Assembly (NCBI GenBank): GCA_015832175.1
Contig: WJXW01000001.1
Coordinates: 124,001 to 188,000, forward strand
Reading direction: 5' to 3'
Source: Paraphaeosphaeria minitans
Lineage: Eukaryota; Ascomycota; Dothideomycetes; Pleosporales; Didymosphaeriaceae
Length of the DNA stretch: 64,000 nucleotides
Shown: piece by piece, positions 21,630 through 31,848 of the stretch
How positions within the stretch are numbered: the first letter of the stretch is position 1
How the letters are laid out: every line of letters starts with the position of its first letter
Notes under the pieces: generated by a model
Database searches by the model: none
What the model was told of the DNA's origin: nothing
Seen by the model: the letters and a program-made list of their open reading frames with translations, nothing else
Made by a program: the position numbers and the translations under genes

Positions 21630-23860
21630 ATGGCTCCTCTAGACAACCCCAAAGAATACCAGAACATCTTCCACTGGGCGGATACTCAGAAAGATGGCTC
21701 AATCCCTTCGTTCCGGACACGCAAGAACGATCCTTACGAGGTGAGCTTACCTACCGCGACCGATCGATTGCTAGCGACTGCCAATGCTGACACCACACCC
21801 ACAGTATCAGGCCGGCTTCAACAACATCTTCGAGAGCGAGGCCGTTCCGGGTAATTACCTAACCGTGTTTCTTTCGCCCCCTCCCTCCCAGATCGATGAC
21901 GCTTCAGTTCGACACACCGCTGACCACGCCCATCGGTGAAGGCACGATCCCCCAGGGCCAGAACTCGCCACGGAACGTGAGATTCGGGCTGTACGCTGAG
22001 CAGATGACGGCCACGGCGTTTGTTGCGCCCAGACACCTGAACAAGAAGGCTTGGTGCGTGGGAGAGCACGAGATGGTTTTGATGGGATGCTGACGGCTTG
22101 CTTTAGGCTTTACAGGGCGAGGCCGGCGGTCGCGCACCAGGGATTTGTAAGTCGAGTTCGTTTTCATGTTCCGTTGGCGCTGGCGAGATGGGAGGGGAAG
22201 AGGGGCGTGTGGACGGTCGGCGTGTGGGGGTGTACACTTGGAGCTTGTGTATCCTGCTCTGGGTACCTTTGCCATTTGGGACACATGTGTATCGAGGCCT
22301 CGTACGCCGCACACCAGGCCGGTGGTCCTATCCTAGCCCTCGCGGCGTTCTCTGAAAAAAGGAAATCCAAAATTTCTCTCCCAGACACTCCGGGCACGCC
22401 AGACGCATTTGCATCCCACCTCCGACTGATCATCGTGCTGACAGACGCTACAGACAGATCTCCCCGAGAACAAAGATACAGAGTCCTGCTTCCTGCCGCT
22501 CAACCCGCGCGTGCACGTTTCACCCACGCAGCTCGCGTGGCTTCCGTTCGACATCCCTACTGACGGCGATGTGGACTTCGTTGGGGGGTTGAAGACGATT
22601 GCGGGGTCTGGGGATCCCACGCTGAGAGAGGGATTGGCCGTGCATAGTTTTCTGTGCAATAAGAGCATGGAGAAGAGGGCGACGGTGAACTCGGATGGTG
22701 ATTATTTGATTGTGGCGCAGGAGGGGAATTTGGTACGTCAGTTCTTTTTCCTGCGGAGGGGGGGGAATGGTGGATTATAGAATTTCAAGAGAAAACAGGG
22801 AAGGGTTCTTCCGTGGAAGAGATTTGCTCACGAGGGAGTAGGACATCCAAACCGAGTTCGGGATGCTCTACGTCCAGCCCGGCGAGATCTGCGTCATCCA
22901 ACGCGGCCAGCGCTTCAAAGTTAACGTCGAGGGCCCAACCCGCGGTTACATGCTCGAAATCTGGGGGTCAAACTTCCAGCTCCCCGAACTGGGTACCTGA
23001 CCCCCCAATCCTACTGCGTAGCTGCTCTAACGTATTCTCACAAAGGTCCCCTCGGCGCAAACGGCCTTGCCAACGCGCGCGACTTCCTCCACCCCGTCGC
23101 AAAATACGAAATCGAAAAGGCGCCCTGGGAAATCATCTACAAGTTGGGCGGCAAATTCTTCCAGTCCACGCAGAACCACAGCCCGTTCGACGTCGTCGCC
23201 TGGCACGGCAACTACGTGCCGTACAAGTACGACCTGACCAAGTTTGTGAACGTGGGATCAATTTCGGTGGACCACATCGACCCGAGCATCTTCTGCGTGC
23301 TGACAGCACCGAGCCGCGACCCCTCAGCCCCGCTGGCCGACTTTCTCATCTTCAGCCCCAGATGGGATGTCGCGAGCCACACAGTACGTGCAGTCCCACC
23401 CACCCTACCTACGACACACGGTACCGTAGACCCCAGCACGCCGAACCGACCCTAACACCCGCAGTACCGCCCGCCCTACTACCACCGCAACGCAGCCTCC
23501 GAACTCATGGGCCTCATCTACGGCGCGTACGCCGGCCGCAGCGACTCCTTCCAACCCGGCGGCGTCTCCTTCGAGTGCGGCTTCGTCCCCCACGGCGTCG
23601 CGTACGAGGAGTTCAAGGCCGCATCTGCGGCGCCGCCGCCCGAGATGCGCATCTCCGAGGGCGCTGTGGCGTTCATGATGGAGAGTAGCCGTCCGTTTAC
23701 CATCACGGAGTGGGCGTGGCGCAGCGAGAAGCTGCACGAGCACGAGCCGAAGATGTGGGATGATCTGGTGGATAATTTTAGCACGCATCACGAGGAAGTT
23801 GAGAAGCTTTTGAGGGAGAAGAGGGAGGGGTTGGGGGGTAATAGGGGTATTAGGGGATGA
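21630..23860 (+). CDS. hmgA: Homogentisate 1,2-dioxygenase
   Basis: Ring-opening Fe(II) dioxygenase of phenylalanine/tyrosine catabolism (family knowledge). Eight exons: 21630-21740, 21805-21850, 21942-22053, 22107-22146, 22454-22732, 22842-22992, 23046-23383 and 23465-23860, giving 490 residues with all phases consistent. Family segments appear in order: YGLYAEQ-like [65 protein letters not shown] and [15 protein letters not shown]. The likely iron ligands are His366, Glu372 and His402, whose 6 and 30 spacing equals that of the human enzyme ligands. Intron 4 (307 bp) has an alternative in-frame acceptor 9 bp upstream. No other tyrosine-catabolism gene (for example fahA or maiA) is adjacent. 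Confidence 0.95.
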
Positions 23861-24375
23861 TGGGGAGATGGTGGGGAGGCTGCTTGGTTCGATGTTACCT
23901 CTGTGCAATGAGTTTGAGGATTTGATGCCTCCGTCATACTGAGAGTTTGGTAAGGTTGTTGGTGGGGCGGCCGATTTGTTGTAGCGACTACGCGAACATC
24001 TACCTACCTACGCATCCGTGGTTGTGCGAGCTGTCCGTCGGCGTGGCGGCGGCTCAACAGCGGACTGAAAGCTGCCAGGCGTTTTGAAAGCAGGCTAGTA
24101 GTGAGCCACAGACATAGTTGGCAGCCTGCGCCATCCACTCACCATGTATGTTTTGAATTTGGGTGAGCGCTGCTGGAGGACGCGTGTTTTAGATCATCCC
24201 ACATGGTATTCTTTTCCAAGGTTTTGGCCGAACAACTCAAGATGACAATCAGGGCATACACTCAACATATCCAGCCTCCACCGAGAAATAGTTTCATTGA
24301 TATAACAGCGAATATCCCACCACCCATCCTCCCTCCTCCCTCCCACCAACCTCCCAAACCCCAACCACAACCAAA
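23861..24375. other. Intergenic, no gene seen
   Basis: 515 bp: 3' end of hmgA and promoter of the small secreted protein. Contains ACCTACCTAC near 24000 and a CT/CCACC-rich leader just before 24376. Confidence 0.5.
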
Positions 24376-24939
24376 ATGAAGCTCTCCCACCTCCCCATCA
24401 TCCCCAGCCTCGCCATCCTCTCGTCCCTCCCCGCCGTCATCATGGTGGCCTCCAGCTCCCCCCAGGACCCCGCCATCGACGTCGCAGCCTTCAAATCCGA
24501 CAGCGCCCTCAACGCGCTCTTCGCCGACCTCGGCGCCGTCCTCAACAAGCCCGCCTCCGACGTCCAACAGCACACCCTCGACGCCCTGACCACCCCGGAG
24601 ATGAACGCCCTCCTCGTCCGCCTGAAGGATGGACACGGCACCACGGGCGACGCCGAGGCGCAGCATGGGCTTGACCGGGCTTTCAGAACGGCTATAGAGG
24701 CAAGTTTGAGGACAATCGGGGAGGAGAGACGATTTGGAGAGGGTGATGAAAAGACAAAAGGAAAAGGTCAAGGCGATGGAGCGAAGGAGGCGAAGAGGGA
24801 CGCGGCGGAGGGTTGTGTGGCGTACTGCGTGAACATCAAGACGCAGAGCTGTGCGTTGCTGGAGGGGACGAACCCGGGCGAGAAGAGCTGTGCGAAGGAA
24901 ACGGTCCGGGAGGACTGTGTGGAGAGCTGCAAGGCGTGA
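24376..24939 (+). CDS. Small secreted Cys-rich protein, function unknown
   Basis: Intronless, 187 residues. A hydrophobic N-terminus (MKLSHLPIIPSLAILSSLPAV) looks like a signal peptide. The middle is an Ala/Asp/Leu-rich helical stretch, followed by a Lys/Glu/Gly linker. The C-terminal 45 residues hold six cysteines in the pattern C-x3-C-x7-C-x12-C-x8-C-x3-C, which could form three disulfides. The start codon sits in a CAAAATG context. Such small secreted Cys-rich proteins include effector candidates, but nothing here identifies a target or activity and I recognise no named family. Confidence 0.75.
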   Translation: MKLSHLPIIPSLAILSSLPAVIMVASSSPQDPAIDVAAFKSDSALNALFADLGAVLNKPASDVQQHTLDALTTPEMNALLVRLKDGHGTTGDAEAQHGLDRAFRTAIEASLRTIGEERRFGEGDEKTKGKGQGDGAKEAKRDAAEGCVAYCVNIKTQSCALLEGTNPGEKSCAKETVREDCVESCKA

Positions 24940-25851
24940 GGGGTGATGCGGGCGTGGGCGTGGGCGTGGGCATCGCAGGCGTCGTGTTGGATGTTGGTAC
25001 TGTATTTTCCATCGGATTCCCGTCTATCGCTCACCGTTGTTCAGTGGCTCGCTGGTTCTACTGGAAGATCAGCGAACTTGCTTATCTGGCCTCACCATGC
25101 CCTCGCCGTACGCCGACGTTTAGCACAAATCTTCAGTGCTGTATCATTCCATTGGGTCGAGATTCTATTGTTCATTAATGATAGAGAGTGGTGTAGTGGG
25201 CGCCTTCCCGGCAGGGTCAAAGAAACCATGTCTGAAGGATCGAAGATCTGGAAGAGGGCCGATTCGAATATTGTGTTGTTGAGATTGAGCCAAAAAGAGG
25301 CGAGGTCACAGCAGGTCAATGCGGACACGAGCCGGTTTTGCTTTTCTGCACATCTTTGTAGTGGACGTTGCAGGGCGCCTTGGGGATTTTCTTGTTTCTT
25401 TTGTTTGTCCTTCAGTCTCACCTCGTAGTTGCATAAAGTACCTTTCCTTTTCGGTTGCGCCTTCTCAAGCTCGGCTTGCAAAGATACAGTAAACGCCACC
25501 AGCAATACCGCATGCTTTTGAGGAAGCGAGAGCCTCGACCTTTTGGTCCCAGAACTCTGAAGAAGCACTTCATGTTTCGATATTATGTCTTCGCGAAAGT
25601 ACTTGTCCTAGGAGTGGTTCGATGACTTCGCTAATCACCAACGCACCTTCCCATCGTCACCTCACTGTTTCCGTCAGCTATGCACTCCTTCTCCTGCCCA
25701 CATCATGACAACTCTACGCAATGGCAGCCGCGACAGCTACTTCCGTTACCGTAAAAAAAGATCTCGCCCTGCCCGGCTGCTTTCTTACTCCACCAAGCAG
25801 CATTCTGTCAGATTTGAGTTCATCGTTAGCGCACCGGCGCCGTATTTCAAG
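24940..25851. other. Intergenic, no gene seen
   Basis: 912 bp. Open frames on both strands lack family features. The extension of the next gene's frame upstream of 25852 is read as 5' leader because the predicted signal peptide begins at 25852. Confidence 0.45.
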
Positions 25852-27754
25852 ATGCATTCCTCCGCCTTCATCTTTTCCATCCTGCCAGCGGCTATCGCGG
25901 TGCTGCCGACGAACGTCACTTACCCTTACCCTCGCCGTGTCCTTCACACGGGGAGCTTCACGCGGCCGAACCCATCTGTGTGGGTCGAGCCGGGTTCCTT
26001 ATACGAGTACAACTCCCTTGTGATTACAGGATCCAAGGCGGTATGCACGCTGCCTGTTGTTACTGTCACAACCACGGTGACGTCTGCGACTTTGTGTGGC
26101 AAGGACCAGCCGTCTCAAACCAACTTTCCTTTCACCGACTGCAGATATGACCTTCTGAAGCTCTCGACATGTACTTTTCCGAATAGGCCGATAGAGTGGA
26201 CTAATGTACCGACGACGCAGGACTTGAAGACTGCTCCTGTTCCGACGAAGGTCTCGAAGACCTCTACGGTCACGTGGTGGGACGCGATTACCACCATCAC
26301 CGGAGGTGGACCTTGGTCAGTTGTTCCAACCCTGACCAACAAGGTCATCACGGCGGTCAATGGCACCAGTAGAATACTCGCAACACAACATACCACGACC
26401 ACTGTACGGGCGAAAACGTATAATATATCCACAGCGACAGTCTACCCGAACACTACTTCGATCTCTGGCATTTTCATCAATCCCGCCTCTCTCACCCAGA
26501 CTCATCACGCCGTCAAGACGAAGACATCGACCTTCGTTGACTTCCAGACCAAGACAAAGGTCCATGCCCATACCACCGTTCCTATCCCCTACGAGGCAGC
26601 TGACGATTCCTCGGATGACGACGCATATCCCAGCGAGACCCGGCTTCCCAAGCATCCAATTGTCCCGGTCCCCATCAGTATCGTGGATGGGAGCCGGACT
26701 TTGCATGTAGTTTCAAAGACAAAGAGCACTACGAAATATCCAGCTGCTACCGAGTACCCACAGGACGACACGTCCGACAGTGTATGTACCATCGCGACCT
26801 CCAAGGATCTCGGCTGACTGAATGCAGGACGAGCCTCAGGAGGATAAGGATGAGGATGAAACCTACGAGCCAAACCGCAGGAAGTCAAGCTTCTACGACA
26901 ACGATGACGGTAACGACGAAAACGAAGAAGACTTTGATGATGATGTGACCGACAATGAGGAGGAAACTGCGTTGAGGGATAGTTATGGTACCAAGCTAAA
27001 GTTTACTACGGCGACCTCGATAGGGCCACCAAAAGTTTACTCCACGAAAACGACCGGTCAGTGGAAACACGCCTCTTCTTCGACAAGGAAACCTGCCGCT
27101 AAGCCCAAGCCTACCGCGTCTCACAGCACAGTGGAGCTCCAGAGCACAACGAAGAAGTACACAGCTCTCACGTTGTTTGCTTCGGTCACCCCTGCTCTGC
27201 CAACGAAGAGACCGTCAAAGACGAAGTCGATAAGCCCAGCTGGAAAAACCACGACTTCCCCCGAGCGCTCTGTATTCTCAACGAGTCACACAGAGTTGCA
27301 GATAGAAGATTTTCTCACCAAGATCCCTATTCCGAGTCTGCCATACAACAAGACGTACAAAGCCCATTTCCCGCTCTCGTCTGTTGCTCTTTCTTACAAA
27401 CCGGCGCATCATGGACATCTCTCTACGGCGTCGCCTTCCCAAACAGCTGAAACAGACGATCCGTACAAATCTCCCAGTAGCACGGTGACATGGCATCCTG
27501 TGGTAGTGAGCACAGCTAAGCCGTCTCTGCATTTGAGCAACGATCAGAGTGAGTGCATTGTTTATTGTGGCTTGATTGTATCCCGCTGATCGGATACGGA
27601 GGATGAGGTCTGCGAAAAACGCTGTCCTGGCTGTCAAAGTAAAGCACATTGCATTGCCATGTGCCGGTACTACTACTTCAAATGGAACAAGAAGGACGGA
27701 ACCTCCGTGTCCGATTACGATGAAGATGACAACGATGCTGGACCCCAGAAGTAA
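25852..27754 (+). CDS. Secreted Thr-rich protein with Asp/Glu block and Cys-rich tail
   Basis: Proposed exons 25852-26781, 26828-27505 and 27602-27754, about 586 residues. The start at 25852 gives a signal peptide (MHSSAFIFSILPAAIAVLP). Residues to about 310 are Thr/Val-rich with several N-glycosylation sequons; an acidic block and Ser/Thr/Lys-rich repeats follow. The third exon encodes six cysteines near DEVCEKRCPGCQSK ending in an acidic tail. Intron 1 (GTATGT to GCAG, 46 bp) is clear. Intron 2 is not: the strong donor GTGAGT at 27549 shifts the frame into an immediate stop, while the weaker GTGAGC at 27506 keeps the Cys-rich exon. Likely a wall or extracellular protein; no family recognised. 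Confidence 0.65.
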
Positions 27755-28145
27755 GAAGTACGGTCCGTTGATAGGAGTGTGGGGGCCATCAGCCACGGAG
27801 GCTGTTGACGTGATGTCGACATGGGTTGTTGCAGTCGTTGTCTTGATTTAGTCTTGCCAATGAAGTGGTATGTGTATCTAGCGACGCATTGATAGCGGCC
27901 TCGCTTTTCAAGGATCGATTTCGGTTCCACAAGTCAGTCGATAGTCCATGTGGTGTTGCGGTGGAATTGTTTATTGAAATGACAAAACAACACCGTGGTG
28001 TGTGTGAGCATATGGTACAAGGCCAACATAACAAAGTAGATTTGACGATATTGCGTTGAGAAAGTAAGAAGCAAAGGGGTATCATGCCCATCTATCCGAC
28101 CGACCAAATGGCCAAAAGAACGCCGTATATGCTGCCCACGACTCG
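27755..28145. other. Convergent intergenic region, no gene seen
   Basis: 391 bp between the 3' ends of two convergent genes; presumably both 3' UTRs and terminators. No structure recognised. Confidence 0.5.
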
Positions 28146-29331
28146 CTAGCTCATGCCGCCAACAATCTTCAGCCCCTGCGCATCCGCCGAATACGCCAGC
28201 ACATAGCGACTCGGATGCCACGCTACCTGCAGCGCGGGGACACCCAGCTCGACACTCACGACCGTCTCCCCGCTCTCCACATGGGCAATGTTCAGGCGCT
28301 TCTCTTCGCCGCCCTCGGCGCCAGCGGCAATGTAGCTCCCGTCGAAGCTGAAATCAATGCTCTTGACCGCCGAGCCCGTGAGGTCCAGGGTCCGTACGCA
28401 GATCCACTCCGAGGTGTCCCAGAGCGACACCAACGCGTCGCCGCCGCCGGCCGCGACATACTCGCCCGACGGCGAATACGCAACGGCCATGCAGCTCGCC
28501 GTGTGGGCGTTGAGAGCGAGCGCCGGCTCAAAGGACGGGTAGCGCAGGATCTTGACGCTGCCGTCGCCCGTCGTCGTGTACACGCAGGCGCCCTCCCAGT
28601 CGAAGACGCACTGGTTCGTCTGCAGGGGCTCCTGGTGCGTCTGCCGCACCGTCGCCGTCGCGCGGTCAATGACGCAGAGCAGGTTGTCTTTGCGGCCCGC
28701 GAGCAGGGAGGTGCCGTCCGGGGTCCAGGCCAGGGTGAAGGGGGACTCGTCGCGCTCGCGGAGAACGAACGGGGCGCCGACGCGGATCGTGGACGTGAGA
28801 GCGCGGCTGCGGACGTCCCAGAGGCGCACGAGGCCGTCGGTCGAGGAGGAGGCTAGTTCGTGCTCGTTGAGCGGGTGGAAGGCGACGCGCTCGAGGGCGG
28901 TGGGTGGGGTGTTGGGAGCGGGCTTGGAGGGTGGGAGGGGAGCGCGGAGTTCGGTTGAGTTTTTGACCTTTGCACGTTGGCAATCAGCTTGTGGCTCTTC
29001 TTTCCCTGCGATTATGGGTATGCAGTCTTCCAGTCTTCCCACCCGCGTGAGACGGACCGTTCAATCACATCGGGTAACTGAGAAATGTGGGTGGGCGTGG
29101 ACTTGGACATGTACGCACATTCGGCCTCTCCGGGTTCCAGATCCGCAGCGTGCGGTCCGCGGCCCCCGTCGCGATGAACCCACCCGTAGCATTCCAAGAG
29201 AGCGTGCGGATGTAGTGCGACGCTGCGACGCCCGGGCGCACGTTGTCGGTGTAGGTGCATGTCTTGAGCTTGCGGAACATGGGCTGGAACGCATCTTTAG
29301 CGAGGGAGCGCCCGCGCTGGTTGGGCGCCAT
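28146..29331 (-). CDS. WD40 protein, THO complex subunit THOC3/Tex1-like
   Basis: Exons 29331-29119 and 28967-28146, 344 residues, intron 151 bp (GTGCGT donor, CTGAT branch, AAAG acceptor, phase 0). The start gives MAPNQRGRSLAKDAFQPMF, then the WD40 units ATGAADRTLRIWN, SSSTDGLVRLWDVRS, AGRKDNLLCVID, AAGGGDALVSLWDTSEW and SIDFSFDGSYIAAGAEGG. The NLLCVID-like blade, the order of blades and the total length match THOC3/Tex1, a component of the THO/TREX complex coupling transcription to mRNA export (family knowledge). A general WD40 scaffold with another role cannot be fully excluded by eye. Confidence 0.82.
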
Positions 29332-30890
29332 TGTGGGTGGGAGGAGGGAAAAAGAGTGAGGAAGGAGGCAATAGATGCGTGTGGGAGAGGATGTGGGGTG
29401 CGGTTCGAGAGCTTGCGGGAGCTTGGACGCAGAGGGATCTGATGTGTTCGCCAAGCGCTTCTTAAAACACCCTTCGTTTCTCAAGCACATCTTCCAGCAC
29501 CACACGCACGAGCCGCAGCATGCATTCGAGGTATGGACCAAGGCATCGTCCCAAATAAGCATGCTGTGGTTCTTCGGAACGGAAAGCTTCGGTCGTACCT
29601 CTACCTAGGAGAGACGAAAGGAAGTCTTGGATGGAGTGAAGGACTAGGTAGGTATACCAAATCAATGAATACGTTGATGGCATGTAGCCAGTGGAAACGA
29701 ATACGTTTTACCTTCCCATATTGAACAATCACACACACATGCATATCCCGCAAGCCTGTTGATGATCTCTAACTACAATCCGTACCGAGAGAAAACCCAA
29801 AGCCAAAAGTCGGCATCTACCTACTTCTTCGCCCACACAAATTGTGCCAGACCCTCGATAGTCATCGCAGCATGTTGCAAGAGCCAATAACACAGACTTC
29901 TTCCCTAAACACAAGGCCGTCTAAGTCTTGTGTCAACCATAGCGTGCATGTCGACGCTCAGCCCAAACACTAGAAAAGACCCCAGAAATACAAAGACCAG
30001 AAATTCGGGTATTGTATGTATCTGAAAACTTGCCGTGTAATGGAGGTCACTCCCATGATTCATTAGGACCAGTAAACTGCCAAAAGATTGCGAATGCATC
30101 ATGGTACGAAGATAGATCTGTCGCAGTTTGACATGCGCCATACCCAGCAGTAAGAACCATTAACCCCCCGGTCCGCCTGCTGATTGGGTTGGGAAAAGAA
30201 TATATGATGAGGCAAGTAAAAGCACAGATAAAAGCCCAAAGTCTGGGCTTCGCAGCCGTTGAAAGTGTCCGTTCTCCCTCATAGCTGCCCATGTCTGACA
30301 GGCTGACGTAAAGTCGAACTAAGAAAGCAAGTAGAGGCAGTGGAAGAATGTGTGTCCAAGACCCAGTGGAACATGAATCCAGACAGACCTCAGAATATCA
30401 GAAAGATCGAATTCAATATGGTGTACCAACATTGGCATCATGTTTCCCCAGAAGCACGGTGTACTAATAATTTATGCACTGGCATGACTGTTGGCTACTC
30501 CGTCAAAGTTAGGAGCTTCCGTATCTTGCTCGAGTCTGGGTTCCTTGTCTCCAAGACAAAACCAAAAAAGGGGCTCTACGCGTACACTTGCGCGAGTACC
30601 ATAGACACAATGCGCACATGCACTCGCCCGGGTCGACAATATAAGTATCGGACGGCCTACCATCATAGCCGATTTGAATTACCCCATTATCTTTTCTCTT
30701 CTCCAAGACCATAGAAAACCTCTCGGTTGTGAGATTCAAACGAAGCAACCACAGGGCAGAAAAGCTCACACCGTTCACGCACAGGATTGATATCCGAGCA
30801 TACCCATTGAAGTGATGGGGTAAAACAGGTTACATAGGTACCTAGCCTGGTTACTTAAACCCCCTTGAACCCAGCCCCAACACACTCAAC
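29332..30890. other. Intergenic, no supported gene
   Basis: 1.56 kb upstream of the THOC3-like gene. GC content is lower than in the flanking genes. Open frames are short and unsupported. Confidence 0.45.
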
Positions 30891-31180
30891 ATGGCGCCAA
30901 GTGCAACTACCGTAAGCCAACAGCAAGACACGCCAACAAAAAGCACACTTTTAATAACTAGCTTCTGACAAGTCTTCTAGGCCAAGAAGGATAGTCGCAT
31001 GCATGTGCGTACCTACACGGGCACTACCTAGCAAAGCAACACACAGTCCCGCCTTTCCGGTAACTCTAAACCCTAACCCTAATCCTAACCCTACACATGC
31101 AGAATCCTTCTTCTGCTTCATCTTCATGTCACGACGCACCACCTCCTCCCCCTCCAAACACCACTTCATCAGCACGTTGA
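30891..31180 (+). CDS. Tiny split ORF with Asterix-like N-terminus; possible gene fragment
   Basis: Exon 1 (30891-30911) reads MAPSATT after CACTCAAC. A textbook 69-bp intron follows (GTAAGC, CTGAC, TAG), then exon 2 (30981-31004) reads AKKDSRMH. MAP...KKDSRM resembles the start of fungal Asterix (PAT complex) proteins as remembered, but their membrane segments are not found downstream. A possible third exon at 31103-31180 would end a 40-residue Ser/Pro-rich peptide. The intervening 98 bp contain an interstitial telomeric repeat. This may be the 5' stub of a disrupted gene or a real micro-ORF. Confidence 0.35.
31066..31095. repeat. Interstitial telomeric repeat (CCCTAA)n
   Basis: About 4.5 units of CCCTAA with one T variant (CTAAACCCTAACCCTAATCC then TAACCCTA). 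CCCTAA/TTAGGG is the common filamentous-fungal telomere unit. Confidence 0.85.
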
Positions 31181-31848
31181 AACCACTTCGCACCTTTGCA
31201 GTTGCGGGAATACCTACCGTATCCACTAGGTAGTTGAACAAAAACTTCTTTGACGTGACATCAGTAATAATAGCTCGTCTGTGCATCGTTCCTACTGTAC
31301 AAACAACACAATCAGCCCATCTCAGCTCAAATCCCACAGCGAGGTGCATGCACAGTTGACGGCACCATCTTTTGCCCTGCTTCGTCACTATGCGGCTATG
31401 GCTGTCGACCGACTCGGGTTCCCGGTGTAACCATGTGCACCAGGCCAGTACCTTCGTCAATACTTATGCATGTATGAGCAGCGTTCCTCGTTATCATTCT
31501 CCGTGGGAATATATATTCGTCTGCCCTGTAAATTTGGGCTGTTCGGAGCTGAGGATTGGTTAGGCTGCTAAGATACCTACCCCCTTTTGCACGTCCCCCA
31601 TGCGTCCATTCTGTCACTCACCACTACTTTTCCCAACCAGATCCTGTCGTAATCTCCTTCCAACGCCGCGAAATGCACACGTTACCCGCATCTAGCCTCT
31701 ACAAGGATCAACGCCTATCACGCATATTCGTGCGAAATCGATCCGCCGTTAAACTGGAAGGCCCCGAGGACGTCGACTCTTACCACCCCAACTGTACGAC
31801 TAAAGCTTTAGCAACAGGACAGCAAAGCAGCAAATGCTCCTCAGCATC

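Noticed and set aside
28215..29442. Long plus-strand frames opposite the WD40 gene
   Set aside because: Antisense by-products of codon bias in the THOC3-like gene.
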